From: Sphingomonas phyllosphaerae 5.2
Lineage (GTDB): Bacteria > Pseudomonadota > Alphaproteobacteria > Sphingomonadales > Sphingomonadaceae
DNA: 64,000 nt
Assembly (NCBI RefSeq): GCF_000419605.1
Contig: NZ_ATTI01000001.1
Location: 1-64,000 of the forward strand
Direction: 5' to 3'
Shown: in pieces, positions 44,154 through 52,672 of the stretch
Layout of the letters: each line of letters begins with the position of its first letter
Position numbering within the stretch: the first letter of the stretch is position 1
The notes under the pieces: model-generated
The model's database searches: none
What the model was told of the DNA's origin: nothing
The model's input: the letters and a program-made list of their open reading frames with translations, nothing else
Made by a program: the position numbers and the translations under genes

Positions 44154-44291
44154 GACTCAGCGTTCGTCACGCAAGCGGTAGGCGGGGAGACCGGGCAACA
44201 GGGGGAAAATCCCGGTGCCCACCGACCGTGGTTCCTATCTAGCGGCGCCAGCCTTTCGCACAGATGAACGGATTGGAAGAAAATACCCTTC

Positions 44292-44903
44292 TTAGCCCGT
44301 GCGACCCTGTCGACGCGGGTCTGTCCACCGGAACGTGGAGTCGGATACAGGCATGTTGAAGCGTTGGCCGCTCAGCCGGATCGTCGTACGGTTCCCCTGG
44401 CTATCGAGCGCAGCCCAGCCCTGCAGCATCAACCCGCCCGGCGCATCCGGCTTACGCGCGAAGACCATCGTCATGCGGCCATATTCGGGGTGCTTCGGAT
44501 CGTAGATCTCTACCGACAGAACGCCGGAATTCGTCGACGGCACCACCTTCGCATAGCGCGAGATGTCGCGGGTCGGATCGACCAGGATGCTGAGCGGCGA
44601 ATTGTTGATCGGCCAGCGCTGCACCTGCCGAACCGAATAATCGATGAACGTGAACGCCTTCCCGTCACCGACGATCAGCAGCGGCACGCCCTTCTGATAC
44701 TGGAACCGGATCTTGCCCGGCTTCTTCAGCGTCAGCGTGCCGGTCAGTACCTGGCCGTTACGATCGGTCTGCGCAAAGGCTGCGGTCATCGACCCGGTGT
44801 CGGAAAGATGCCGCTGTACCGCCGCCAGATCCGGCGACGTCTGTGCGACCGCCGGCACTGAGGCCGTCACCAGAACGGTCAGCGGCAGGAGGTATTTGGA
44901 CAT
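44292..44903 (-). CDS. lolA: Outer-membrane lipoprotein carrier LolA
   Basis: A 203-residue periplasmic chaperone that shuttles lipoproteins to the outer membrane. The signal peptide ends ASVPAVAQ. The mature part has the half-barrel pattern (MTAAFAQTDRNGQVLTGTLTLKKPGKIRFQY, then FIDYSVRQVQRWPI). AGGAG stands 6 bases before ATG 44903. The lack of a LolB in the window is normal for alphaproteobacteria, which use LolA alone or with variants. Confidence 0.9.
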   Translation of the reverse strand: MSKYLLPLTVLVTASVPAVAQTSPDLAAVQRHLSDTGSMTAAFAQTDRNGQVLTGTLTLKKPGKIRFQYQKGVPLLIVGDGKAFTFIDYSVRQVQRWPINNSPLSILVDPTRDISRYAKVVPSTNSGVLSVEIYDPKHPEYGRMTMVFARKPDAPGGLMLQGWAALDSQGNRTTIRLSGQRFNMPVSDSTFRWTDPRRQGRTG

Positions 44904-44967
44904 GATGTCTCCTGACAAATACGAAGTCCCGCCGGTGCCACGGCGGCATTGAACCCGCCGTGAACCC

Positions 44968-45732
44968 TTACGAAAACAGCGTAACCAGCCCCGGAGTGGT
45001 TTCGGCGCCAACCCAGCCTTCGTAGATCATTCGGAAAGCGACGAAGACGATCACCGCGAGGCCGATATACGCAATCCAGCGATAGCGATCGATGATCCGC
45101 GCGATGAAGTTCGCCGCCAAACCCATCAACGCCACCGACAGCAGCAAACCGATGACCAGAATGCCGGGATGCTCACGGGCGGCACCGGCGACCGCCAGCA
45201 CGTTGTCGAGGCTCATCGAAACATCCGCCACCGCGACCGCCCACGCCGCCGCGGCGAAGCTCTTTACCGGCCGGGCGAGGTTCGGATCGCCATGCGCATC
45301 GAGCTCGGACTGCCCGCCGCTGCGGATTTCGCGCCAGAACTTCCAACTGACCCACAGCAACAGCAAGCCGCCGGCGAAGATCAATCCGACGATCCCCATC
45401 AACCAGGTGACGATCAGCGCAAACAGGATCCGCAAGGCCAGCGCGGCGCCGATCCCGATCAGGATCACCTTCTTGCGCTGCTCGGTCGGCAATCCCGCCG
45501 CCAGGGCACCGACGACGATCGCATTGTCGCCCGCCAGGACCAGATCGATCATCAGCACCGATCCGAACGCCGCCAGCGCCGCCGGATCGGACAGATTGGA
45601 GAAGTCGGCAACGATATGATGCCAGATATCGCCCAGCGATCCGGGACCCTGGATGGGCGCGGCCGCGGAAGCCGCGGCGGCAAGCGTAGCGATAAGGCTC
45701 AAGATAAGGTCACTCCCCGTGCTGACCAACAT
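44968..45732 (-). CDS. TerC/Alx family membrane transporter
   Basis: A 254-residue integral membrane protein with about seven spans. Two acidic motifs typical of TerC are visible: DLVLAGDNAIVVGAL and VADVSMSLDNVLAVAG. Family members export Mn2+ or are tied to tellurite resistance and metal loading of exported enzymes. No yybP-ykoY manganese riboswitch, common ahead of such genes, could be recognised upstream. ATG 45732 chosen; the ribosome site is weak. Confidence 0.9.
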   Translation of the reverse strand: MLVSTGSDLILSLIATLAAAASAAAPIQGPGSLGDIWHHIVADFSNLSDPAALAAFGSVLMIDLVLAGDNAIVVGALAAGLPTEQRKKVILIGIGAALALRILFALIVTWLMGIVGLIFAGGLLLLWVSWKFWREIRSGGQSELDAHGDPNLARPVKSFAAAAWAVAVADVSMSLDNVLAVAGAAREHPGILVIGLLLSVALMGLAANFIARIIDRYRWIAYIGLAVIVFVAFRMIYEGWVGAETTPGLVTLFS

Positions 45733-45862
45733 CAATGATGCTGACCGGCATAACGTTCCGGCGCGGGCCTGCGAGCGATAATGTCGCTCGACGTGCCGCG
45801 GAGTGGCGGCTGCCGCCGCGCGACATCGGCCAGATACGACGCCTTGCCGGCCCGATCGGACG

Positions 45863-45888
45863 GGGCCGGCTGCGCGCGCGGCCGGCCC
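45863..45888 (-). terminator. Strong GC hairpin after rho
   Basis: GGGCCGGC and GCCGGCCC form a perfect 8-bp stem around a 10-base GC loop, 7 bases after the rho stop on the minus strand. No T-run follows. It may pause polymerase and act with Rho. Confidence 0.5.
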
Positions 45889-45894
45889 GACTGG

Positions 45895-47151
45895 TTATTG
45901 ATTCATCGAGTCGAAGAAGTCGTCGTTTGTCTTTGAATCCTTCATCTTGCCCAGCAGGAACTCCATCGCGTCGACGGTGCCCATCTGCATAAGGATCCGG
46001 CGCAGCACCCACATCTTCGAAAGCTGCCCCTTCTCGACCAGCAGTTCTTCCTTGCGCGTACCGCTCTTGCCGACGTCAATCGCCGGGAAGATGCGCTTGT
46101 CCGCCACCTTCCGGTCGAGGACGATCTCGGCGTTGCCGGTGCCCTTGAACTCCTCGAAGATTACTTCGTCCATGCGGCTGCCGGTATCGATCAGCGAAGT
46201 CGAGATGATGGTCAACGATCCACCTTCCTCGATATTGCGGGCCGCACCGAAGAAGCGCTTCGGGCGCTGCAACGCATTGGCGTCGACACCGCCGGTCAGC
46301 ACCTTGCCCGAGGACGGGACCACGGTGTTGTAGGCGCGACCGAGGCGGGTGATGTTGTCGAGCAGGATCACCACGTCCTTCTTGTGCTCGACCAGTCGCT
46401 TGGCCTTCTCGATCACCATCTCGGCAACCGCGACGTGGCGCGTCGCCGGTTCGTCGAAGGTCGACGAGACGACCTCGCCGTTCACCGTGCGCTGCATGTC
46501 GGTGACTTCCTCGGGCCGCTCGTCGATCAGCAGCACGATCAGGAACACTTCCGGATGGTTGTGTCCGATCGCGCGCGCGATGTTCTGCATCATGATCGTC
46601 TTGCCGACGCGCGGCGGCGCGACGATCAGGCAGCGCTGCCCCTTGCCGATCGGCGCGACCACGTCGAGCACGCGGCCCGACTTGTCCTTGATCGTCGGGT
46701 CCTCGATTTCCATTTTCAGCCGCTCGTCAGGGTAGAGCGGGGTGAGGTTGTCGAAGTTGACGCGCTGACGAACGCGCTCGGGCTCCTCGAAGTTGACCTG
46801 CATGATCTTCACCAGCGCGAAGTAACGCTCGCCATCCTTCGGCCCGCGGATTTCACCCTCGACGGTATCGCCGGTGCGCAGGCCGTGCTTCCGCACCTGG
46901 TTCGGGCTGACGTAGATATCGTCGGGGCCCGCGAGATAATTGGCCTGCGCCGACCGCAGGAAGCCGAAGCCGTCGGGCAGCACCTCGATCGTGCCCTCGC
47001 CCATGATCTGCTCGCCGTTTTCGGCCTGCACCTTCAGGATCGCGAACATCAGATCCTGCTTGCGCAGCGTCGAGGCACCCTCGACGCCGAGTTCCTCGGC
47101 CAGCTGCACGAGCTCGGCCGGCGCCTTCTTCTTCAAGTCCTTGAGATGCAT
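45895..47151 (-). CDS. rho: Transcription termination factor Rho
   Basis: A 418-residue hexameric RNA helicase. The N-terminal helical domain ([22 protein letters not shown]) and the cold-shock RNA-binding domain ([24 protein letters not shown]) are followed by the ATPase with P-loop APPRVGKT at 178-185, [13 protein letters not shown], the Q-loop [10 protein letters not shown] and the R-loop. It is typical in length. The 160-base gap upstream offers space for the autoregulatory leader seen with rho genes elsewhere. Confidence 0.97.
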   Translation of the reverse strand: MHLKDLKKKAPAELVQLAEELGVEGASTLRKQDLMFAILKVQAENGEQIMGEGTIEVLPDGFGFLRSAQANYLAGPDDIYVSPNQVRKHGLRTGDTVEGEIRGPKDGERYFALVKIMQVNFEEPERVRQRVNFDNLTPLYPDERLKMEIEDPTIKDKSGRVLDVVAPIGKGQRCLIVAPPRVGKTIMMQNIARAIGHNHPEVFLIVLLIDERPEEVTDMQRTVNGEVVSSTFDEPATRHVAVAEMVIEKAKRLVEHKKDVVILLDNITRLGRAYNTVVPSSGKVLTGGVDANALQRPKRFFGAARNIEEGGSLTIISTSLIDTGSRMDEVIFEEFKGTGNAEIVLDRKVADKRIFPAIDVGKSGTRKEELLVEKGQLSKMWVLRRILMQMGTVDAMEFLLGKMKDSKTNDDFFDSMNQ

Positions 47152-47282
47152 TGTATCTGTCCGATGTGATCGGGGGTCGGGGAAGCTCGGCCGGCGATGG
47201 AGAACGCTCGAGAAACGAAGCTGTAAAGGATGCGGCGCGCACCGAGGACCGATGGCGTCGTAGGGGCGAGGTATGATTCATG

Positions 47283-47302
47283 CCCCGCTTAGTCAAGCGG
47301 GG
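47283..47302 (-). terminator. Hairpin after hemJ
   Basis: CCCCGCTT and AAGCGGGG make a perfect 8-bp stem with a 4-base loop 10 bases after the hemJ stop on the minus strand. There is no clear T-run, so termination strength is uncertain. Confidence 0.55.
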
Positions 47303-47311
47303 ATGCGCCGA

Positions 47312-47770
47312 TCAGAACGGCTTCACGATCACAAGAATGACGATCAGCGTCGCTGCAAGCGCCGGAATCTCGTTCATCATGCGCAGCGCCTTGTTCGAGA
47401 CGGTCGTGCGTCCCTTCGCCAGCTTCTTCGCATAGCCGACCGCCCAGCCATGGTAACCGGACAACAGAAAGACGATCGCGAGCTTGGCATGCAGCCACCC
47501 CAGCCCGGGCGTACCGTCCGCGATCCCCGCGTTCAACGCCAGCGCGATGCCCAGCACCCACACCGCGATCATCGCCGGCGTCAGGATGATCCGCCGCAGC
47601 TTGCCCTCGCGCTCCGTCCAGCGCGCCGCATCTGCGGGATCGGACAGCCCCTCCTGATGATAGACGAGATAACGCGGCAGCATGAACAATCCGGCCATCC
47701 AGAAAATCACGAAGATGACGTGCGCCGCCTTCACCCAATCGTAGGTCGCACCAAGGAAACCCGCCATCAT
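47312..47770 (-). CDS. hemJ: Protoporphyrinogen IX oxidase HemJ
   Basis: A 152-residue four-span membrane protein (TYDWVKAAHVIFVIFWMAGLFMLPRYLVYH...) of the HemJ/UPF0093 family. Conserved His (AAHVIFVIFW) and Arg/Tyr residues (LPRYLVYH) are visible. It oxidises protoporphyrinogen in most alphaproteobacteria, in place of HemG or HemY. It overlaps the hemE stop by ATGA, so the two heme genes are coupled. Confidence 0.92.
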   Translation of the reverse strand: MMAGFLGATYDWVKAAHVIFVIFWMAGLFMLPRYLVYHQEGLSDPADAARWTEREGKLRRIILTPAMIAVWVLGIALALNAGIADGTPGLGWLHAKLAIVFLLSGYHGWAVGYAKKLAKGRTTVSNKALRMMNEIPALAATLIVILVIVKPF

Positions 47771-48792
47771 TCGCCCCTCACCCGTTGTAGCAGCTGCTCG
47801 ACATGCGCGATCGGGGTATGCTGCCCGATGCCGTGGCCGAGGTTGAAGACATGCGGCCGCTCCGGGAACGCCGCCAGCACGCGGTCGATCCCGCGATCAA
47901 GCGCAACGCCGCCGGTCAGCAGCGCGAGCGGGTCGAGGTTGCCTTGCACCGGCAATGCCGGCGGCAACACCGCATCTGCCCATAACGGATCGACCGTCTC
48001 ATCCAGGCCGATCGCATCGACCGCGGTACCCGCGGCATAGGCGGCCAGCTTACCGCCCGCGCCCTTGGGGAAACCGATGATCGGTACGCCGGGGCAGCGC
48101 GCACGCACGCCATCGACGATCGCACGGTTGGGCGCGATCACCCAGCGCTCGAACTGCTCGGGCGAGAGGCTGCCGGCCCAGCTGTCGAAAAGCTGCACCG
48201 CCTCTACCCCGGCCGCGATCTGCCCGGCGAGATAGTCGATCGTCATCGCAACCACCGCATCTACGATCGCGGCGAACGCCTGCGGATCGGCATAGGCGTA
48301 GCGGCGAGTCGCTTCCTGATCGCGGCTACCCTGCCCGGCGACCATATAGGTCGCGATCGTCCACGGCGATCCGGCGAATCCCAGGAATGTCGTTTCCACC
48401 GGAAGCGCTGCGGTCACACCACGCACCGTCGCATAGACCGGATCGAGCCGGGCCGGCAGTGCCGCAAGCGACTCCAGCGCGGCATCGACCAGCGGCGGGG
48501 CCAGCCGCGGCCCTTCGCCGACCCCGAACGACAGGTCCTGTCCCAGCGCCCATGGCACCATCAGGATGTCGGAAAACAGGATCGCGCCGTCGAAACCAAA
48601 CCGACGGATCGGCTGCAGCGTCACTTCGGTGGCTGCGATCGGATCGGTTGCAAGCGCGAGGAACCCGCCCTTCTCGGTACGCAACGCGCGATATTCGGGC
48701 AGGTAGCGTCCTGCTTGCCGCATGAGCCACGTCGGCGGTCGCTCGCTGCGGGTGCCGTTCAGGACTCGCAACAGGGGTTTGTTAACCATCAT
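47767..48792 (-). CDS. hemE: Uroporphyrinogen decarboxylase
   Basis: A 341-residue TIM-barrel enzyme converting uroporphyrinogen III to coproporphyrinogen III. The N-terminal signature PPTWLMRQAGRYLPEYR is complete, with the active-site Asp in FSDILMVPWALG and the second signature GFAGSPWTIATYMVAGQGS. Two adjacent ATGs (48792, 48789) precede VNKPLL. It flanks the putative origin, as in Caulobacter and other alphaproteobacteria. Confidence 0.96.
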   Translation of the reverse strand: MMVNKPLLRVLNGTRSERPPTWLMRQAGRYLPEYRALRTEKGGFLALATDPIAATEVTLQPIRRFGFDGAILFSDILMVPWALGQDLSFGVGEGPRLAPPLVDAALESLAALPARLDPVYATVRGVTAALPVETTFLGFAGSPWTIATYMVAGQGSRDQEATRRYAYADPQAFAAIVDAVVAMTIDYLAGQIAAGVEAVQLFDSWAGSLSPEQFERWVIAPNRAIVDGVRARCPGVPIIGFPKGAGGKLAAYAAGTAVDAIGLDETVDPLWADAVLPPALPVQGNLDPLALLTGGVALDRGIDRVLAAFPERPHVFNLGHGIGQHTPIAHVEQLLQRVRGE

Positions 48793-49099
48793 GTGCGATC
48801 CATCTTCCCTTCAAGAAGATTCTAGAGAGCTGGTTGTTGCTGTAGTGGGCGCGTGGGTTGCGGGGCTTATGCGTCATCACCGGAATTGCCAACAGCTTGA
48901 CTCACGATCGTTCGATGGAGCCGAGCGGATTCGCGGCAGATGATCCCCGTGATTCACAGGCTGTGGATTGAATCCATGGCTGGGGACGACGGTGTGGATG
49001 GAATCCGGTTTATCCACGGCCGGGTGCCGCGCTTGGCGGGTCGAGCGAGTTACGCTACCGCCGATCCACACGTTATCCACAGATCGGTCCAGCAGGTTC
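48793..49099. other. Putative chromosomal replication origin (oriC)
   Basis: This 307-base gene-free region between divergent hemE and ppsR carries six DnaA-box-like 9-mers within 132 bases. A perfect TTATCCACA lies at 49073-49081 and TTATCCACG at 49010-49018. Weaker ones are TGATTCACA at 48950-48958, CGATCCACA at 49062-49070, and two on the minus strand at 48962-48970 and 48993-49001. Six GANTC sites (CcrM methylation target) cluster at 48818-49005. Placement beside hemE matches known alphaproteobacterial origins, and parS/parAB are close. An obvious AT-rich unwinding element is not seen; the least GC-rich part is 48801-48845. Confidence 0.8.
49073..49081 (+). promoter_or_regulatory. Perfect DnaA box
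   Basis: TTATCCACA is the consensus high-affinity DnaA-ATP/ADP box. It lies 19 bases before the ppsR start, so DnaA binding could also affect ppsR transcription. Confidence 0.8.
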
Positions 49100-49930
49100 A
49101 TGAACCGCCTTCATCTCCACCTGCTGTCGGATTCGACCGGCGAGACGCTGGAGAACATCGCCAAGGCCGCACTGGCGCAATATGACGATGTCGAGACGGT
49201 GCGGCACTTCTGGCCGATGGTGCGCACCGAGACGCACCTCGACCGCATCCTCCAGGAGATCGCGCAGAACCCGGGACTGGTGATCTTCACCCTGGTCAAT
49301 CCGGCGACCCGCACCGCGCTCGAAACGCGCTGCCGCGCGCTCGGGCTTCCGACGGTGGCTCCGCTCGACCCCGTCAACGATGCCCTGTCGGTGCTGCTCG
49401 GTCAGCAGGCCAAGGCGCGGCCGGGCCGCCAGCACGTGCTGGACGCCGCCTATTTCGCGCGCGTCGATGCGATCCAGTTCACGATCGCGCATGATGACGG
49501 CATCGCGCACGAGGAATGGGAAGAGGCGGACATCCTGCTCGCCGGGGTTAGCCGTTCGTCGAAGACCCCGACCTCGATCTATCTCGCCAATCGCGGATAC
49601 AAGACCGCCAACATCCCGGTCGTCGTCGAAAGCCCGCCACCGCCCGTGCTGTTCTCGCTCAGGAACCCGCTGGTCGTCGGGCTTACCACCAGCACCGATC
49701 GGCTGATCCAGATCCGCCGGAACCGCCTGCTCTCGCTCAATCAGGCGACCGAAACCAATTACGTCGACCAGGACGCCGTCGCGCGCGAGATCGCTTATGC
49801 GCGGCGCATGTTCGCCGACAACGGCTGGCCGGTGATCGACGTCACGCGCCGCTCGATCGAAGAAACCGCCGCCGCGATCATCGCCCTGGTCAATGAACGC
49901 CGCGGGCTAGCTGCACGGAACACCGATTGA
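49100..49930 (+). CDS. ppsR: PEP synthase/PPDK regulatory kinase-phosphorylase (PPRP, DUF299)
   Basis: A 276-residue bifunctional regulator that phosphorylates and dephosphorylates pyruvate phosphate dikinase or PEP synthase. It starts MNRLHLHLLSDSTGETLEN, has the ADP-binding P-loop-like GVSRSSKTPTSIYLA and the C-terminal Y..R..F region of DUF299. No target gene (ppdK/ppsA) lies in the window. The ATG sits in the middle of a 12-base palindrome (49095-49106). Its stop overlaps maf (TGATG). Confidence 0.92.
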   Translation: MNRLHLHLLSDSTGETLENIAKAALAQYDDVETVRHFWPMVRTETHLDRILQEIAQNPGLVIFTLVNPATRTALETRCRALGLPTVAPLDPVNDALSVLLGQQAKARPGRQHVLDAAYFARVDAIQFTIAHDDGIAHEEWEEADILLAGVSRSSKTPTSIYLANRGYKTANIPVVVESPPPPVLFSLRNPLVVGLTTSTDRLIQIRRNRLLSLNQATETNYVDQDAVAREIAYARRMFADNGWPVIDVTRRSIEETAAAIIALVNERRGLAARNTD

Positions 49931-50517
49931 TGCTGATCCTCGCTTCGCAAAGCGCCTCGCGCACCGCCATGCTCTCCGCCGCCGGCGTGCCGTTCAGCGC
50001 CGAACCCGCCTATGCCGACGAAGCGGCGCTGAAGGAGGCGATGGCGGGGCGTCATCCACGCGACATCGCCGACGCGCTGGCCGAGCTGAAGGCGTTGAAG
50101 GTCTCTGCGCGGCATCCCGGCCATCTGGTGTTGGGATCGGACAGCCTCGCCGTGCTCGATGACGGCACGATCCTCGACAAGCCGGCGAGTCGCGACGAGG
50201 CGCGCGATCACCTGGCGCGCATGTCCGGCAAGCGCCACGATCTGGTCAGTGCGGCGGTGATCGCCGAGAACGGGCAGGCGGTGTGGCGCATCGTCGACAA
50301 GGCCAAGATGTTCGTCCGTACCCTGTCACCCGAGTTCATCGAGACCTACCTCGATGCGGAATGGCCGGCGATCGCGAGCTGTGTCGGCTGCTACCGTATC
50401 GAGGGACCGGGTGCGCAGCTCTTCGCGCGCATCGACGGCAGCCAGTTCACGGTGCTGGGGATGCCGTTGCTCCCGGTGCTCGATTATCTGCGCGTCCGAC
50501 AGGTGTTGCCGACATGA
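49930..50517 (+). CDS. maf: Maf family nucleotide pyrophosphatase
   Basis: A 195-residue house-cleaning NTP pyrophosphatase that removes abnormal nucleotides such as dTTP/UTP or m7GTP derivatives. The N-terminal ILASQSASRTAML and the LVLGSDSLAVLDDG acidic motif are the family marks, along with SGKRHDLVSA. In the YhdE/YceF division it is not settled here. Its stop overlaps the aroE start. Confidence 0.92.
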   Translation: MLILASQSASRTAMLSAAGVPFSAEPAYADEAALKEAMAGRHPRDIADALAELKALKVSARHPGHLVLGSDSLAVLDDGTILDKPASRDEARDHLARMSGKRHDLVSAAVIAENGQAVWRIVDKAKMFVRTLSPEFIETYLDAEWPAIASCVGCYRIEGPGAQLFARIDGSQFTVLGMPLLPVLDYLRVRQVLPT

Positions 50518-51320
50518 CCTATGCCGAAGTGATCGGCGATCCGATCGCCCATTCCAAATCGCCGCTGATCCATGGATTCTGGCTCGAGAAGCTCGGGCTG
50601 GCGGGCGATTATCGCGCAACGCGCGTGGTCAGTGATGATCTCGGCGCCTTCTTCGCGCAGCGCGAGCAGGACACTGCGTGGCGCGGTTGCAACGTCACCG
50701 TCCCGCACAAGCTGGCGGTGCTCGATCATGTTCCGGATCCCGGTGACGTGCGCGGCGCGATTGGCGCGGTCAACACGGTGTTCCGCGGCGAGGATGGTGC
50801 GCTGGTCGCGACGAATACCGATGCCGCCGGCTTCCTTTCGCCGATCGCCGACCTCGACCTGAGCGGACGCCCGATCGTCGTCGTCGGGGCCGGCGGGGCG
50901 GCGCGGGCGGTGCTGTTCGCCTTGTCTCGCGCCGGCGTAGGGCGGGTCAGCTTGCTAAATCGTACACCGCTGAAAGGCGCGGCGCTGCTGGCGCAGTTCG
51001 GATTGAAGGGCGAGGCGCTGCCGTTGACCGCCCGGCTTCCGGCGGCGGCGTTGCTGGTCAACGCCAGCGTGCTGGGGATGGCAGGGCAGCCGCCGCTCGA
51101 CCTCGATCTCGGCCCGCTTGCCGACGACGCGATCGTCTACGACATCGTCTACGCACCGCTTGTCACCCCGCTGCTTGCGGCGGCGCAGGCGCGTGGACTC
51201 GAAACGGTCGACGGACTGGAAATGCTCGTCGGGCAAGCGGCGCTCGCCTTCGAGCTGTTCTTCGGCGCCGCGCCGCCGCGCGAGCATGATGAGGAATTGC
51301 GCGCGCGCCTGCTGGCATGA
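50514..51320 (+). CDS. aroE: Shikimate dehydrogenase
   Basis: A 268-residue NADP enzyme of aromatic amino-acid synthesis. The substrate motif IGDPIAHSKSPLIHGFW, the catalytic Lys in NVTVPHKL, the Asp in TNTDAAGF and the nucleotide loop VVGAGGAARAV are all present. It is coupled to maf upstream and coaE downstream by 4-base overlaps. Confidence 0.95.
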   Translation: MTYAEVIGDPIAHSKSPLIHGFWLEKLGLAGDYRATRVVSDDLGAFFAQREQDTAWRGCNVTVPHKLAVLDHVPDPGDVRGAIGAVNTVFRGEDGALVATNTDAAGFLSPIADLDLSGRPIVVVGAGGAARAVLFALSRAGVGRVSLLNRTPLKGAALLAQFGLKGEALPLTARLPAAALLVNASVLGMAGQPPLDLDLGPLADDAIVYDIVYAPLVTPLLAAAQARGLETVDGLEMLVGQAALAFELFFGAAPPREHDEELRARLLA

Positions 51321-51916
51321 GACCGGTAATTCTTGGGCTGACCGGTTCGATCGGCATGGGCAAGTCGACGGTAGCCGCGATGTTCGCCGACGCCGGCGTA
51401 CCGGTGTTCGATGCCGATGCCGTGGTTCACCGGCTGCAAGGACCTGACGGGACGTTGCTCTCCGCGATCGAGGCGCGCTTTCCCGGAACGACGGGAACGA
51501 GCGGTGTCGATCGTGCCGCGCTGGGCGCGGCGGTGCTGGGCGACGATGCGGCGATGCGGACGCTGGAGGCTATCGTCCATCCCGCGGTGCGGGCCGAGCG
51601 TGCGGCGTTCGTCCACCGGCATCGGAATGCGCCGATGCTCGTCTTCGACATACCGCTGCTGTTCGAAACCGGCGGCGATCGCGACGTCGACAAGGTGGTG
51701 GTCGTTTCCGCCGCCGCGGATGTGCAGCGTGTACGCACGCTCGCCCGGCCCGGGATGACCGTCGACAAGTTCGAGGCCATCCTGGCGCGCCAGATGCCCG
51801 ATGCCGAAAAGCGTGCCCGCGCCGACTGGGTGATCGGCACCGACGTGCCGTTGGAGCAGACGCGCGGGGCGGTCGACCGTGTCATCGCTTGCGTGCACGA
51901 CATCGAGCGCCGATAA
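51317..51916 (+). CDS. coaE: Dephospho-CoA kinase
   Basis: A 199-residue P-loop kinase that makes CoA in the last step. Walker A GLTGSIGMGKS is at residues 7-17, followed by DADAVVH (substrate) and DIPLLFE. A normal lid and C-terminal helix are present. The overlap with aroE and the short gap to dnaQ fit the conserved maf-aroE-coaE-dnaQ order. Confidence 0.95.
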   Translation: MRPVILGLTGSIGMGKSTVAAMFADAGVPVFDADAVVHRLQGPDGTLLSAIEARFPGTTGTSGVDRAALGAAVLGDDAAMRTLEAIVHPAVRAERAAFVHRHRNAPMLVFDIPLLFETGGDRDVDKVVVVSAAADVQRVRTLARPGMTVDKFEAILARQMPDAEKRARADWVIGTDVPLEQTRGAVDRVIACVHDIERR

Positions 51917-51926
51917 CGATGCGATC

Positions 51927-52616
51927 ATGCGTGAGATCGTTTTCGACACCGAAACCACCGGCCTCAGCTTTGCGGGCGGGGACCGCATGGTGGAGATCGG
52001 CTGCGTCGAGCTGGTCAACCGGGTTGAAACCGGTCGCACCTTCCATGCCTATTTCCATCCAGAGCGCGATATGCCCGTCGAGGCGGAGCGGGTCCACGGC
52101 CTGTCCGCGGCCTTTCTCTCGAAACACCCGCTGTTCGCCGCCGGTGTCGGGGCCTTGCTGGAGTTCATCGGCGACGCGCCGCTGATCGCGCACAATGCGG
52201 GGTTCGACTTCTCCTTCCTAAACGGCGAGTTGGAGCGTTGCGGCCAGACCGTCGTGTGCCGGTCGCGGATGGTGGACACGCTGGCGATCGCGCGCACCCG
52301 TCATCCCGGCGCGAAGCACACGCTCGATGCATTGTGCAACCGCTATGGCATCGATCGCTCGCACCGTGTGCTGCACGGCGCCTTGCTGGACGCACAGCTG
52401 CTCGCACAGGTCTATGTCGAACTGCTGGGCGGGCGCCAGATCGGGCTAGGCCTGATCAGCGAGGCGCCTCCGGTCATCGCTGTGGAGGTGGTTGCCGCAC
52501 CGGTCCGCGCCCGTCCGCTGCGGGTCTTTTCGCCTAGCGATGCGGAACTGGTAGCGCACGCTGCGTTTCTGAAGGGGGTCAAAGAGCCCCTGTGGGGTGT
52601 CGCCGCGTCCGACTGA
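51927..52616 (+). CDS. dnaQ: DNA polymerase III epsilon subunit (proofreading exonuclease)
   Basis: A 229-residue DEDDh exonuclease. Motif I is FDTETTG (Asp7, Glu9), motif II is IAHNAGFD, and motif III is HGALLDAQLLA. A C-terminal tail would contact the alpha subunit. ATG 51927 is chosen over an upstream frame start inside coaE. It removes mismatched 3' nucleotides during replication. Confidence 0.95.
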   Translation: MREIVFDTETTGLSFAGGDRMVEIGCVELVNRVETGRTFHAYFHPERDMPVEAERVHGLSAAFLSKHPLFAAGVGALLEFIGDAPLIAHNAGFDFSFLNGELERCGQTVVCRSRMVDTLAIARTRHPGAKHTLDALCNRYGIDRSHRVLHGALLDAQLLAQVYVELLGGRQIGLGLISEAPPVIAVEVVAAPVRARPLRVFSPSDAELVAHAAFLKGVKEPLWGVAASD

Positions 52617-52672
52617 CGCGAAAGACCGCCGGGCCGCGAGGGGGCGGTTCGGCTTGATAAGGAGAAGAAGCA

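Noticed and set aside
45736-45860. yybP-ykoY manganese riboswitch before terC
   Set aside because: The conserved motifs of that riboswitch could not be found; only ordinary GC-rich stems.
48782-48789. TTAACCAT as a CtrA binding site at the origin
   Set aside because: It is a single half-site overlapping the hemE start codons, without the second TTAA half 7 bases on, so chance is likely.
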